Assembly: GCA_018268605.1 (NCBI GenBank)
Contig: JAFDWG010000317.1
Coordinates: 1 to 36,970 of the forward strand
From: Actinomycetota bacterium
GTDB lineage: Bacteria; Actinomycetota; Thermoleophilia; Solirubrobacterales; 70-9
DNA: 36,970 bases
Direction of reading: 5' to 3'
The notes beneath the pieces were generated by a model, which was given only the letters and a program-made list of their open reading frames with translations, was not told the origin of the DNA and did not search any database. The translations under genes and the position numbers were made by a program. Of the stretch, positions 23,802-32,197 are shown piece after piece. Position 1 is the stretch's first letter, and the number at the start of each line of letters is the position of its first letter.

Positions 23802-25374
23802 GCGCGCCCGGTCGGCCCTCGCTCTCCTCGTCCACCCGCGCAAGCTGTGGCGCGAGCACCGGCGGGTCGCGATCGCGCTGATCGTGGTGGCGATCATCGG
23901 GGTCGGCGGGGTGATCGTCGCCTGGCAGGAGCTGAAGCGCCCGGCCGATGTCCACAACGAGGCCGCGATCGAACACTTCACGCCGGAACCGCCGAAGGAA
24001 GCCCCGAAGCCGAAACCAGGGCGGCACGGCGCCCGGCCGACCGTGAACTGGCCGATGTACGGGCTGAACCCGCAGCGGACCCGCTATCTCCCCGCCCGCG
24101 GGTTAAAGCCGCCTTTCCACAAACTCTGGCGCTACACCCAGCGGCCGCTCCTCGAGTTCCCGCCGATCTACGTCGGCGGCGTCCTCTACGCGGTGAACAA
24201 CTCGGGCTTCGCCTTCGCGCTGAACGCGCGGACCGGGGCGAAGCTCTGGGAACGCCGGATCGGCCGGCTGAACGCCTCCTCTCCCGCCTACTCGAAACAC
24301 CGCCTCTACATCGTCAACCTGGTCCCAGGCCACATCGTCAAGCTGGACGCGAAAAACGGCAAGATGGTCTGGAAAAAGCGGCTGCCCGGGAGAGCCGAGT
24401 CCTCCCCGGTGGTGGTCGGCAACAGCGTCTACTTCGGCTGCGAAGACGGCAAGCTCTATTCGGTCTCGACCGTCAACGGGAACGTCCGCTGGGCGACCCA
24501 GCTGTCGGGACCGGTGAAGGCGGCACCCGCCTATTACGGCGGCCGGCTCTTCGTCGGCGACTACGGCGGCTCGATGAACGCGGTCGACGCGAAGACCGGC
24601 AAGCTGATCTGGTCGACTGGATCGCTCGGGACGGGGATCAGCGGCGGCGAGTTCTACTCCACCCCCGCGGTCGCCTTCGGCCGCGTCTACGCGGGCAACA
24701 ACGACGACCGCGTCTACAGCTTCGACATCTCCAACGGCGAACTGGCCTGGACCTACTCGACCGGCGGCTACGCCTACTCAGCACCAGCTGTCGCGAGTAC
24801 AGCACACAGTCCGCCGACCGTCTACATCGGCTCGTTCGACGGCAACATCTACGCGCTGAACGCGAAGAACGGCGAGGTGCGTTGGAGCCGCTCGGCCGGT
24901 GGCCAGGTGGTCGGCTCGCTCTCGGCGATCGGGGAAGTCGTCTACGTGGCCAACTTCACCACCCAGACGACGACCGGCTTCATGATGCGGAGCGGCCGCA
25001 AGGTCTTCACCTATCCCAAGGGCACCTACACGCCGATCATCAGCGACGGCCAGGACCTCTACGTGACCGGCTACTCGAGCATCACCAAGCTCGCGCCGAT
25101 CCGCCCGAAACCCGCGCGGGTCTCGAACAACTTCGTCGCGCCGAAGCCGCGGTTCCCGGCGCGCGCCCTGGGGAAAGCGATCGGCAACCGCTTCGTCGCA
25201 CCGGCGGTGAAGCCGCTCGGGCTGACCCCGCTGCAGCGCCGGCGGATGCGACAGATGTCGCCGATGCGGCGGCGGGCGACTATTCGGGCGCTACGCCGCC
25301 AGGCGGCGGCGGGGGCAGATGCGGCGCCCCAGGCGCGTACGCCGGGAAACGCCCGTCGTGAAGGCGGGCCTTGA
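23794..25374 (+). CDS. Membrane-anchored PQQ-like beta-propeller protein
   Basis: 526 aa. A basic N-terminus precedes one membrane helix (about 27-48), so the bulk is outside the cell. A Pro/Lys-rich linker follows, then repeated blades with the pattern hYAhNAxTGxxxW (ALNARTGAKLWE, KLDAKNGKMVWKK, SVSTVNGNVRW, AVDAKTGKLIW, SFDISNGELAW, ALNAKNGEVRW). This is the PQQ/BamB-like propeller, used for protein binding or PQQ-dependent oxidation; no dehydrogenase residues can be assigned, so a scaffold role is more likely. The GTG start (23794) overlaps the MBL gene. The last 32 codons, rich in Arg and Ala, overlap the convergent gene at 25280-26359, so that tail may be recently extended. Confidence 0.85.
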   Translation: MLKRARSALALLVHPRKLWREHRRVAIALIVVAIIGVGGVIVAWQELKRPADVHNEAAIEHFTPEPPKEAPKPKPGRHGARPTVNWPMYGLNPQRTRYLPARGLKPPFHKLWRYTQRPLLEFPPIYVGGVLYAVNNSGFAFALNARTGAKLWERRIGRLNASSPAYSKHRLYIVNLVPGHIVKLDAKNGKMVWKKRLPGRAESSPVVVGNSVYFGCEDGKLYSVSTVNGNVRWATQLSGPVKAAPAYYGGRLFVGDYGGSMNAVDAKTGKLIWSTGSLGTGISGGEFYSTPAVAFGRVYAGNNDDRVYSFDISNGELAWTYSTGGYAYSAPAVASTAHSPPTVYIGSFDGNIYALNAKNGEVRWSRSAGGQVVGSLSAIGEVVYVANFTTQTTTGFMMRSGRKVFTYPKGTYTPIISDGQDLYVTGYSSITKLAPIRPKPARVSNNFVAPKPRFPARALGKAIGNRFVAPAVKPLGLTPLQRRRMRQMSPMRRRATIRALRRQAAAGADAAPQARTPGNARREGGP

Positions 25375-26359
25375 GCACCGCGAGGCTTTCGCTGTAGTTC
25401 TGGATCCGGTAGTTCGAGGTCGAGCCGAAGTCCTGGTAGTAGACGAGCATCTTCGTCCGCGGGTGCGCTTTGACCCAGGCGAAGAGGTGGGAGACGAAGC
25501 TCGGGTCGTCACCGGCTTCGACGCCCCACTCGGTGATCGCGAAGGGCTTGTCGGGATAGCGTTCGTAGAGCTTGGTCAGCGCGCCCCATTCGGGATATGA
25601 GGCATAGAAATCGGTGCCGGTCCAGTCGACCCAGTTGTCGCCGGGGTAGAAGTTCTGCGGCAGGTTCTTCTTCGTCGTCGGCGAGCCGGAGGGGAGCGGG
25701 CTCCAGACGATCGCCACCGGGGCCTTCGGCAGTCCGCCGACGTGGGCGTTCAGCGGCGGCAGATGGGCTTCGGCGAGGCGCGCGTTGATCGTCTTAGCCT
25801 TGCCGCCGCCGTGGACGATCACGTAGATGCGACGGAAGGCGCGCCGATAGTTACGGGCGGAGTCGGCCGGGTCGCGCGGGTGCCCGGCGCATTCGAGGGC
25901 GGCGTAGACGTTGAGGCAGCGGTTCGGCTCGCCCAGCGGCCGCACGTAGGCGCGCATCTGCTTTTCGGCGAAGAGCTTGTTCAGCCGGATCAGGAAGCTG
26001 TCGCCGGCGCCGTTGGCGATCTGCGCCAGGCTGAGGATCTCGGCGCCGGTCTGCGGGTCGGCGGTGGTGATGTGGATCATCGGGCGGGCGCGGGCGATCT
26101 CCCACCGCTGGATCGAGTCGCGGACTTCCGAGCCCCAGGCACGGAAGGACTCGATCACGGCCGGATGCTTGGACACCGCCTCCGAGAATTCGCCGAACGA
26201 TGCCGGGTTACCGGTGTCGGACACACCGAAGTAGATCTGCTTGCCCTTCGGTTCGAGCAGCCCCGCCGAGGCAGGGCCGGCGATCACGCCGACGAGCGCC
26301 ACCACCAGGGCGACGACGAGTGCCGCTGCCGCGGCCCGCGTGCGGTTGCTGCCGTTCAT
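25280..26359 (-). CDS. Secreted GH26-like glycoside hydrolase
   Basis: 359 aa. After a basic start, a hydrophobic signal (AAAAALVVALVVALVGVIA) ends near GPASA. The catalytic domain has RPLGEPN, where the Glu is a plausible acid/base, and FAITEWGVEAG, where the Glu fits the nucleophile of GH26-type beta-mannanases and related clan A enzymes. The end is Pro-rich (PPPPPGG). The substrate is unknown; RPLGEPN departs from the usual RPxxEMNG, so activity is not certain. ATG 26357-26359 gives the most normal signal peptide; starts at 26407 or upstream are possible and no ribosome site decides it. The last 95 bp overlap the beta-propeller gene on the other strand. Confidence 0.72.
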   Translation of the reverse strand: MNGSNRTRAAAAALVVALVVALVGVIAGPASAGLLEPKGKQIYFGVSDTGNPASFGEFSEAVSKHPAVIESFRAWGSEVRDSIQRWEIARARPMIHITTADPQTGAEILSLAQIANGAGDSFLIRLNKLFAEKQMRAYVRPLGEPNRCLNVYAALECAGHPRDPADSARNYRRAFRRIYVIVHGGGKAKTINARLAEAHLPPLNAHVGGLPKAPVAIVWSPLPSGSPTTKKNLPQNFYPGDNWVDWTGTDFYASYPEWGALTKLYERYPDKPFAITEWGVEAGDDPSFVSHLFAWVKAHPRTKMLVYYQDFGSTSNYRIQNYSESLAVLKARLHDGRFPAYAPGAPHLPPPPPGGVAPE

Positions 26360-26532
26360 CGGGTCGACGCCCGGCCAAGAGACGCGCCTTGCCGGGCGGC
26401 TGCCCATGCTGCCAAGCAGACGCCTCCTTGCACCCCTCCCCCGCGCTCCCTGCAACGGTCGTTGCGCCCGGCTGGGGTATCGGGTTTGCCGCTCGCCGCC
26501 GCCGGGCATTTGCCGCCCAAGGAGGGATCTCG

Positions 26533-26700
26533 ATCTCAACGCCAGCCGTCATCGTCCTTGCCGTCGTCGCCATCTTGCTCCTGGCGATGCTGGTGGCCGG
26601 AGGCCGAAAGGCGGCGCAGAGTCGAGTGCGCCGCGAACTGGATCGAGGCGACGACGGAAGGCCGTATCGGTCCCACGCGGAGGCGAGCCGCGGGCGATAG
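26533..26700 (+). CDS. Candidate small single-helix membrane protein, start codon unclear
   Basis: About 55 aa: a hydrophobic helix (PAVIVLAVVAILLLAMLVAGG) followed by a charged tail ending HAEASRGR. The reading frame looks coding, but no ATG, GTG or TTG lies just before the helix. A strong AAGGAGG (26519-26525) sits 7 nt before an in-frame ATC at 26533, which raises the possibility of a rare ATC start; a sequencing error or a more distant start are alternatives. It is divergent from the GH26-like gene. The 173 nt between 26360 and 26532 show nothing else. Confidence 0.42.
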   Translation: MSTPAVIVLAVVAILLLAMLVAGGRKAAQSRVRRELDRGDDGRPYRSHAEASRGR

Positions 26701-27037
26701 CGGGCCGGGGCCCGGGGCAAGGGACGCAAGAGCCTGCGGCGAGCGCGGCCGTCACGGCCACGGCCCTGGCCGGCTGTGGCCGAGACGCCGGGTCCGTGGG
26801 GAGCGTCGAACGGGCGCGGTCGTCCGTTCTGGCGCCCCCTCCGATGCGGTCGTCCCGACCGGCGCCATCGGTCGGCCAGGACGACCACGCTCGCAGGGGT
26901 CCGAAGGGAGCGTGGGGTTCCCGGCGTCTTCGTCACGGACTCATTGGTCAGGGGTTTGCTGTGGAGAGAAAGTGGCTCTATGCGCCACCAAAGCTCACTC
27001 GGACGGCCGGGGCGGCCGGCACGACACCCCGAAACCC
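26701..27037. other. 337-nt stretch without a supported gene
   Basis: The frames crossing it on both strands are rich in Arg, Pro and Gly and look like non-coding shadows. Near 26703-26717 there is a GC-rich self-complementary stretch (GGCCGGGGCCCGG) just after the small gene stop, which could serve as a terminator between it and the convergent membrane protein gene, but no T-run follows. I see no tRNA or repeat. Confidence 0.5.
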
Positions 27038-27733
27038 TCAACCCCCCTCCGGCACCTCCCAGAACTGCATCAACCCGGCCACGGCGAAGCACGCCGCTCC
27101 GCCGAAGGTGCCCCAGTTGGCGATACCGACGGCGATCATGTCGCCGTCGGCGCGGACGAAGGAAGCGACGCCGGAGACCATGAAGAGGACCGAGCCGGCC
27201 TGGTTGACGAAGACGATCCACCAGCCGAGGCCCTCGCCGCGGAGGCGGAGCCAGGAGCCGGAGATGTCCACCATCGCGAGGAAGCCGGAGAGAAGGAAGA
27301 GGATGCAGCCGATGATGTCCGGGTTCCAGATCAGGCGGTCCTGCTGGGCCGGGGTGAGATTGCCGATCAGTGAGTCGACGAGATTGACACCGAAGACGAG
27401 GGTTCCGGCGAAGAGGGTGACCGCGGCGAGGTGGTCGTAGGCGCCCGGGTGCTCGGCCCACCAGCGCCAAGGGGCCCGGGCCCAGGCGCCGTCACGACGA
27501 CGGTGCGGGGCGTTGATCGCCAGCAGGACCGAGGCGTAGCCGCCGGTGGAGAAGAAGACGCCGCCGACGAGGTACACGATCGCGACCATGCGCGGGTCGC
27601 CGATGTCGGCCTGGGCGAGGACGGCGCCGATCGCGAAGAGCGAGCCACCGACCAGGAACGCCCCGGCCGCGACCGCGTTCGCTCTACGCAGCGCTGAAGG
27701 TGGCCGGGTCTGGGCCGATTCGGTGGCCGACAT
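27038..27733 (-). CDS. Six-helix integral membrane protein of unknown function
   Basis: 231 aa with about six hydrophobic segments: near 22-42, 50-72, 102-122, 136-156, 170-190 and 205-222. Between the second and third is a charged loop with HRRRDG and WRWWAEHPGAYDHLA. The later part (NPDIIGCILFLLSGFLAMVDISG) somewhat recalls YrhK-type membrane domains, but I cannot assign a family with confidence. The ATG at 27731-27733 lies 50 bp inside the end of the aldo/keto reductase gene on the same strand, so the two probably share a transcript. Confidence 0.75.
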   Translation of the reverse strand: MSATESAQTRPPSALRRANAVAAGAFLVGGSLFAIGAVLAQADIGDPRMVAIVYLVGGVFFSTGGYASVLLAINAPHRRRDGAWARAPWRWWAEHPGAYDHLAAVTLFAGTLVFGVNLVDSLIGNLTPAQQDRLIWNPDIIGCILFLLSGFLAMVDISGSWLRLRGEGLGWWIVFVNQAGSVLFMVSGVASFVRADGDMIAVGIANWGTFGGAACFAVAGLMQFWEVPEGG

Positions 27734-28322
27734 CGAGTCGGGCGATCGCCGCCATGTCGTCGTCTGAGAGTTCGAAGTCGAAGAGGTCGAGGTTCTCGCG
27801 CACCCGCGTCGGCGTGACCGACCTCGGGATCACCACGTTGCCGAGCTTTAGGTGCCAGCGCAGGATCACCTGGGCGACGGTGCGATCGAGCCGCGCCGCG
27901 ATCGCGCCCAGCGCCTCGTCCTTCAGCACCTCACCCTGGGCGAGCGGGCTCCAGGCCTCGGTCGCGATGCCGTGCTCGGAGTGCCAGGCGCGCAGCTCGG
28001 CCTGCTGGAACAGCGGATGGAGCTCGATCTGGTTGACGGTCGGCATCTGGTCGGCCTCGCGTTCCAACCGTTCGAGGTCCTCGATCCGGAAGTTCGACAC
28101 CCCGATCGAGCGCGAGGCGCCCTCCGCCTTGATCCGTTCGAAGGCCCGCCAGGTCTCCAGGTAGAGATCCCTCGACGGGACCGGCCAGTGGATCAGGTAG
28201 AGGTCGACGTGGTCGGTGTCCAGCTCTTCCAGCGTGTCGTCCGGCGGGACCTGAAAGACACCGAAGCCGAGCTGCGGGATCTCGATGCCGTCGCTGAGCC
28301 GGACGTCCGGGACGTCGGCCAA
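27684..28322 (-). pseudogene. Aldo/keto reductase with internal deletion
   Basis: 212 aa where the family has 270-280. The N-terminus SDGIEIPQLGFGVFQVPPDD is normal, but residue 30 runs straight into LDTDHVDLYLIHWPVPS, which usually lies about 65-70 residues later. The missing segment holds the catalytic Asp, Tyr (in xxxYGNE) and Lys (in TTKLW); only the catalytic His (His45) remains. The rest, including GVSNF, NQIELHP, WSPLAQGE and IPRSVTPTRVREN, is intact and in frame. It should not reduce carbonyls in the usual way. It is either an in-frame deletion pseudogene or a protein kept for another purpose. The start is TTG (28320-28322), 4 nt after the small membrane gene. Confidence 0.85.
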
Positions 28323-28326
28323 GGAT

Positions 28327-28500
28327 CTAGCTCGAGGCGAGGCCGATGGCGATCAGCGGAAAGGCGAGCATGAACCCGATCATCACGCCCATCCAGGCGC
28401 CGGTGGCCATGGAGGAGGTGCTCGAGCGGGCACCGATCACGGTGCTGATGAAGGCTACGAGGGCGGCGAAACCGACCCCGATCCAAAAGATGGAAGGCAT
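28327..28500 (-). CDS. Small two-helix membrane protein (57 aa)
   Basis: 57 aa with two hydrophobic helices: residues 4-22 (IFWIGVGFAALVAFISTVI) and 36-55 (WMGVMIGFMLAFPLIAIGLA), joined by a short Ser/Thr-rich loop with one Arg (GARSSTSSMATG). The function is unknown. The ATG is at 28498-28500, and TAGGGT lies 9 nt upstream with no ribosome site, as in other apparently leaderless genes here. It is divergent from an MFS exporter gene (67 nt between starts) and followed 4 nt later by the truncated reductase gene. Nothing comparable is read on the other strand. Confidence 0.72.
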   Translation of the reverse strand: MPSIFWIGVGFAALVAFISTVIGARSSTSSMATGAWMGVMIGFMLAFPLIAIGLASS

Positions 28501-28509
28501 CAAGTCGGC

Positions 28510-28515
28510 ACCCTA
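28510..28515 (-). promoter_or_regulatory. Candidate -10 element of the 57-aa membrane protein gene
   Basis: TAGGGT on the minus strand ends 9 nt before the ATG at 28500, with no ribosome site between. Confidence 0.4.
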
Positions 28516-28567
28516 CCGGACCGATAAGCCGAGAGGAATCTACGAAAGGCCAAGGAAACCTCCAGTA

Positions 28568-30136
28568 ATGAATGCCGCCCCCGCCAAGAACTCGAAGCTG
28601 ATCCTCGCCGCGATGATCTTCGCCGTCTCGATGACCTTCATCGACCAGACGATCGTCGCGATCTCCCTGCCGACGATCCAGGAAGACGTCCACCTCTCCA
28701 CCACCGGCTCGCAGTGGATCATCAACGGCTACCTGCTTTCGCTCTCGGCGCTCTTCGCCTTCGGCGGGCGCCTCGCGGACATCGCAGGCCACCGGCGGAT
28801 GGTGGTCATCGGCGTGATCGTCTTCGCCGTCTGCTCGGCGCTCTGCGGAGCGACGCCGACCGGCTCCGGCGCCGAGGCCTGGCTGATCGTCTTCCGCATC
28901 CTGCAGGGCGCGGGCGCCGCGATCATGTTCCCGGCGGCGCTGGCGATCGTCCTCGAGTCCTTCCCCGTCTCCGAGCGCGGCCGCGCGATGGCGATCTTCT
29001 TCGGCATCGCGGGCGGGCTCACCTCGATCGGCCCGATCGCGGGCGGTTACCTCACCGAGTGGACCTGGCGCTCGATCTTCTGGATCAACGTCCCGGTGGC
29101 GATCATCGCCCTCTTCCTCACCTGGAAAGCGAAACCGGCCGACGAGCGCCACCCGGGCAAGGTCGACTACAAGGGCACCGTCCTCGCCTGCGGCGGCATG
29201 GGCCTCCTGGTCCTGGGGCTGCAGCAGTCGGCGATCTGGGGCTGGGACGACGCCAAGACCTGGATCTCGATCGTCCTCGGCGTGGCGATCCTCGTCTGGT
29301 TCGTCAAAGACCAGCTCGCGTCCTCGAACCCGCTCCTGCGCCTGCGGATCTTCGAGAACCGCGCCTTCGCGGTCGACAGCGCCGTCCTCTTCTTCCTGAT
29401 GATCGCCTTCGTGCCGCTTTTCTTCTTCGCCAGCGAGTACGCGCAGATCTCGCTCGGCGAATCGGCCTCGGAAACCGGCCTCTACCTGCTGATCTTCTTC
29501 GCCGGATTCGCGACCGCGACCCAGTGGGGCGGCAAAATGCTCGACCGCATCGGGGCGCGGCGGCCGGTCGTCCTAGGGTGCCTGGTCGGCGCGATCGGCT
29601 TCTACCTCTGGGGCAAGTCGATGACGCACCTGAGCGTCAGCGAACAGTGGTACTACATCGTCATCGCCGGTCTCGGGGTCGGGCTGGTCCTCTCCCCCGC
29701 CAACACCGACGCGCTGAACCGGGTCCCGCGCAGCCGCTACGGAGAGGCAACCGGGATCACGCAGACGGTGCGCAACTTCGGCTCCAGCCTCGGCCTGGCG
29801 ATCCTCGGCTCGCTGCTGATCACCTGGAACAAGTCGAACCTCGAGAGCGCCGCGACCGCGAAGGGCATCTCCAAGGACAAAGCCGACGCGGCCGCCGAAT
29901 GCGTGGCCCAGGGCGAAGCCGCCTGCCAGGCGATCGGCCACGCGCTCGGCCCGAAGGCGGGCGAGGTCTTCGGCGCCGTGCCGATGGCCTTCGCCGAAGC
30001 GACCCGGGACGTCTTCTACGGGATGGCCATCGCGCTGGCGATCGCCTTCGTGATCGCGCTGAAATTCATGCCCGGGGGCAAAGTCGAAGAAGGCGACGTC
30101 CCCGAGGACGAGCCGGTCGCCGAGACCGCCGCCTGA
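28568..30136 (+). CDS. DHA2-family MFS drug exporter 1
   Basis: 522 aa proton-driven exporter with about 14 membrane helices (EmrB/QacA type). FIDQTIVAISLPTIQEDVHL in helix 1 and FGGRLADIAGHRR after helix 2 are standard motifs; GPIAGGYLTEWTWRSIFWIN is motif C and the following loop. A hydrophilic stretch (LESAATAKGISKDKADAAAE, with two Cys just after) lies between helices 13 and 14. The C-terminus is acidic. ATG 28568 is preceded by AAGGAA (28552-28557). The substrate is unknown. It is divergent from the 57-aa membrane protein gene. No TetR or MarR regulator gene sits beside it. Confidence 0.9.
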   Translation: MNAAPAKNSKLILAAMIFAVSMTFIDQTIVAISLPTIQEDVHLSTTGSQWIINGYLLSLSALFAFGGRLADIAGHRRMVVIGVIVFAVCSALCGATPTGSGAEAWLIVFRILQGAGAAIMFPAALAIVLESFPVSERGRAMAIFFGIAGGLTSIGPIAGGYLTEWTWRSIFWINVPVAIIALFLTWKAKPADERHPGKVDYKGTVLACGGMGLLVLGLQQSAIWGWDDAKTWISIVLGVAILVWFVKDQLASSNPLLRLRIFENRAFAVDSAVLFFLMIAFVPLFFFASEYAQISLGESASETGLYLLIFFAGFATATQWGGKMLDRIGARRPVVLGCLVGAIGFYLWGKSMTHLSVSEQWYYIVIAGLGVGLVLSPANTDALNRVPRSRYGEATGITQTVRNFGSSLGLAILGSLLITWNKSNLESAATAKGISKDKADAAAECVAQGEAACQAIGHALGPKAGEVFGAVPMAFAEATRDVFYGMAIALAIAFVIALKFMPGGKVEEGDVPEDEPVAETAA

Positions 30137-30183
30137 CCCTAGGTCTGACCCTTCCGACCCTTTCCGCCGGGGGCGCGGGAAGG

Positions 30184-30189
30184 TAGGTT
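30184..30189 (+). promoter_or_regulatory. Candidate -10 element of the Vps62-like gene
   Basis: TAGGTT is followed by 7 nt and then GTG 30197. This favours GTG 30197 over the TTG at 30188, which lies inside the element. Confidence 0.48.
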
Positions 30190-30196
30190 GGGCCGC

Positions 30197-32197
30197 GTGA
30201 AGCGGCCGCGTCGCCTGCTCGTCCTCGTCCCGGCGCTGCTCCTGCTTGCGCTGACGCCGGTGGCCCGCGCAGCGGAACCGCCGGACTACTTCCAGGGCGA
30301 AGCTCGGTCGGCCGTCGCCGAGTCCGCCGCCGAAGAGCTGGCCGAAAGGTACGTCCCGATCGTCCAGCTGCGCAAGGAGGAACAACCGCCCTGCGAAACC
30401 TCCGCCGAGCAGTACCAGCCGACCTCGGTCGACACGGTGCTCGGCAACCCGACGGTGGAGCTCCAGCACTTCGCCGACGGGGAGCTGCACACCGTCCGCC
30501 ACGCGCCGACCGCCGCCGACATCGCGGGCTTGCGCGGCGACTGGTACCTGAACCTCGAAGGTCGCGCGCTCGGCGACACCTGTGTGTACTCGAGGGCGTT
30601 CAGGAAGCTGCTCGAAGAAGGCAAGGCACCGGCGGTCACCTACGCCCACATCGCCCGCGAAAAGGGTCACACCGGATTTGCCCTGCAGTACTGGTTCTTC
30701 TGGTACTTCAACCAGTTCAATGACCTCCACGAGGGTGATTGGGAGGGCATGCAGGTCACCTTCGAAGCGGAAACGCCGGCCGCGGCCCTGCACGAAGAAC
30801 CGGCCGAAATCATCCTGTTCCAGCACGCCGGCGGCGAGCGGGCGTCCTGGGAAGACGGCAAGGTGCAGAAGGAAGGCACGCACCCGGTCGTCTACCCCGC
30901 GGCAGGATCGCACGCGACCTTCTACGACTCCGCCGTCTACGTCGAGAACGGCCAGCACGGGTCCGGCCTCGGCTGCGACAACACGACCGAACCACTGCGC
31001 GAACTGAAGCTGCGGCCGATCCTGATGCCGAACGGGGTGAGGCCCTCGGGCCCCTTCGCCTGGACCTCCTACTACGGCCGCTGGGGGGAACGGGAAAAGG
31101 GCTACAACAACGGCCCCACCGGTCCCCAGACCAAGACCGTCTGGCGGGAACCGTTCGCCTGGATGGGAAAGCAGCGGACGACGAGCCCGCGGCTGCCGGG
31201 CGGGACGATCGCCGGGCCGCAGGTGACGAAGGCGTTCTGCGGCGCCGTCGCCACCGCCTCGGAAATCATCAACCTCGACGCCGAATCGCCGGTCGCCGCG
31301 GCGGTGACGGTGATCGGGCTGGCGCTCCTGATCGTCCTCTTCGTCTTCGTCACGCGCTGGCGGCCGGTGGACATCGACACGCTCTGGCGGCGGCGGGCCC
31401 TGGGCCAGATCCTGCGGGCGGCGCGCCAGTTCTACGGCCGCCACTGGCGGGTCCTCGTGCCGGTGGCGCTGGCGGCGCTGGTGCTGATCGGGGCGACCAA
31501 CCTGCTCGCCACGCTGATCTCGGAATCGAGCCACCCCGACGGCTCGGGGGTCAACCTCGCCTGGGCCGACCTGCTCGAACAGTTCGTCCGGCCGGTCGCC
31601 CAGGCGCTGGTCGCGGCGATCGCGATCGTCGTCGCCCGCGAACTACTGCGCGGCCACGAGGTGGGCTTCTTCGACGCGATGCGCGGCGTGCGCGAGCGCT
31701 TCTGGCGGGTGGTCGGCGCCCAGCTCCTGGCGACGCTCGGCGTGATCGCCCTGGCGATCACCGTGATCGGCCTCCCGTTTGCGATCCGGTACCTGGTCGG
31801 CTGGGCTTTCGTCCAGCAGGAAGTTCTCTTCACCGACAAGAGCTTCCGCGACTCCTTTCGCGGCAGCCTGCGTCTCACGCGGGGTCGCTGGTTCCGGACC
31901 GCCCGGGTGATCCTCGTCTTCTACGTGATCGGGATCGCGACCGGGCCGATCCTCACCTTCGCCCTGATCTTCACCGCGCTGCCGCTGATGTGGATCAACG
32001 TGATCGGCTCCCTCGTCTTCGCCCTGCTGATCCCCTTCACCGCCCTCGGCGGGACCTTCCTCTTCTTCGACCTCAGCGTGCGCGAGGAAGAGGAGGGAGT
32101 GACGCCGCGGCGCTCGTGGAAGGTATGGCGCCCGCGGCAGTTCGGTCGGATAAGTTCCCAGCGTGAAACTTCTCGCATTCTCAGACCTGCACCGTGA
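30197..32197 (+). CDS. Vps62-like domain fused to a YciC-like membrane domain
   Basis: 666 aa. A signal peptide (basic start, then LLVLVPALLLLALTP, cleavage near ARA) is followed by an extracellular domain of about 330 residues. That domain has YWFFWYFNQFNDLHEGDWEG and HPVVYPAAGSHATFY, typical of Vps62-like proteins. A helix near 372-387 leads to a basic cytoplasmic segment, then about five more helices. Their sequence TDKSFRDSFRGSLRLTRGRW resembles the glycerophosphodiester/YciC-like membrane families. The role is unknown; the combination suggests a surface domain anchored to a membrane-remodelling or transport module. The GTG start is chosen on the -10 position; TTG 30188 would add three residues. 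The last 35 bp overlap the next gene. Confidence 0.78.
   Translation: MKRPRRLLVLVPALLLLALTPVARAAEPPDYFQGEARSAVAESAAEELAERYVPIVQLRKEEQPPCETSAEQYQPTSVDTVLGNPTVELQHFADGELHTVRHAPTAADIAGLRGDWYLNLEGRALGDTCVYSRAFRKLLEEGKAPAVTYAHIAREKGHTGFALQYWFFWYFNQFNDLHEGDWEGMQVTFEAETPAAALHEEPAEIILFQHAGGERASWEDGKVQKEGTHPVVYPAAGSHATFYDSAVYVENGQHGSGLGCDNTTEPLRELKLRPILMPNGVRPSGPFAWTSYYGRWGEREKGYNNGPTGPQTKTVWREPFAWMGKQRTTSPRLPGGTIAGPQVTKAFCGAVATASEIINLDAESPVAAAVTVIGLALLIVLFVFVTRWRPVDIDTLWRRRALGQILRAARQFYGRHWRVLVPVALAALVLIGATNLLATLISESSHPDGSGVNLAWADLLEQFVRPVAQALVAAIAIVVARELLRGHEVGFFDAMRGVRERFWRVVGAQLLATLGVIALAITVIGLPFAIRYLVGWAFVQQEVLFTDKSFRDSFRGSLRLTRGRWFRTARVILVFYVIGIATGPILTFALIFTALPLMWINVIGSLVFALLIPFTALGGTFLFFDLSVREEEEGVTPRRSWKVWRPRQFGRISSQRETSRILRPAP
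32151..32156 (+). promoter_or_regulatory. Candidate internal -10 element for the phosphoesterase gene
   Basis: TAAGTT, inside the end of the preceding coding region, is followed by 6 nt and then GTG 32163 with no ribosome site, so the phosphoesterase may be transcribed separately. Confidence 0.4.

Noticed and set aside
26740..26800. Lipobox-like ALAGCG in a plus-strand frame
   Set aside because: No start codon with a signal peptide precedes it, and the frame continues into Arg/Pro-rich sequence.
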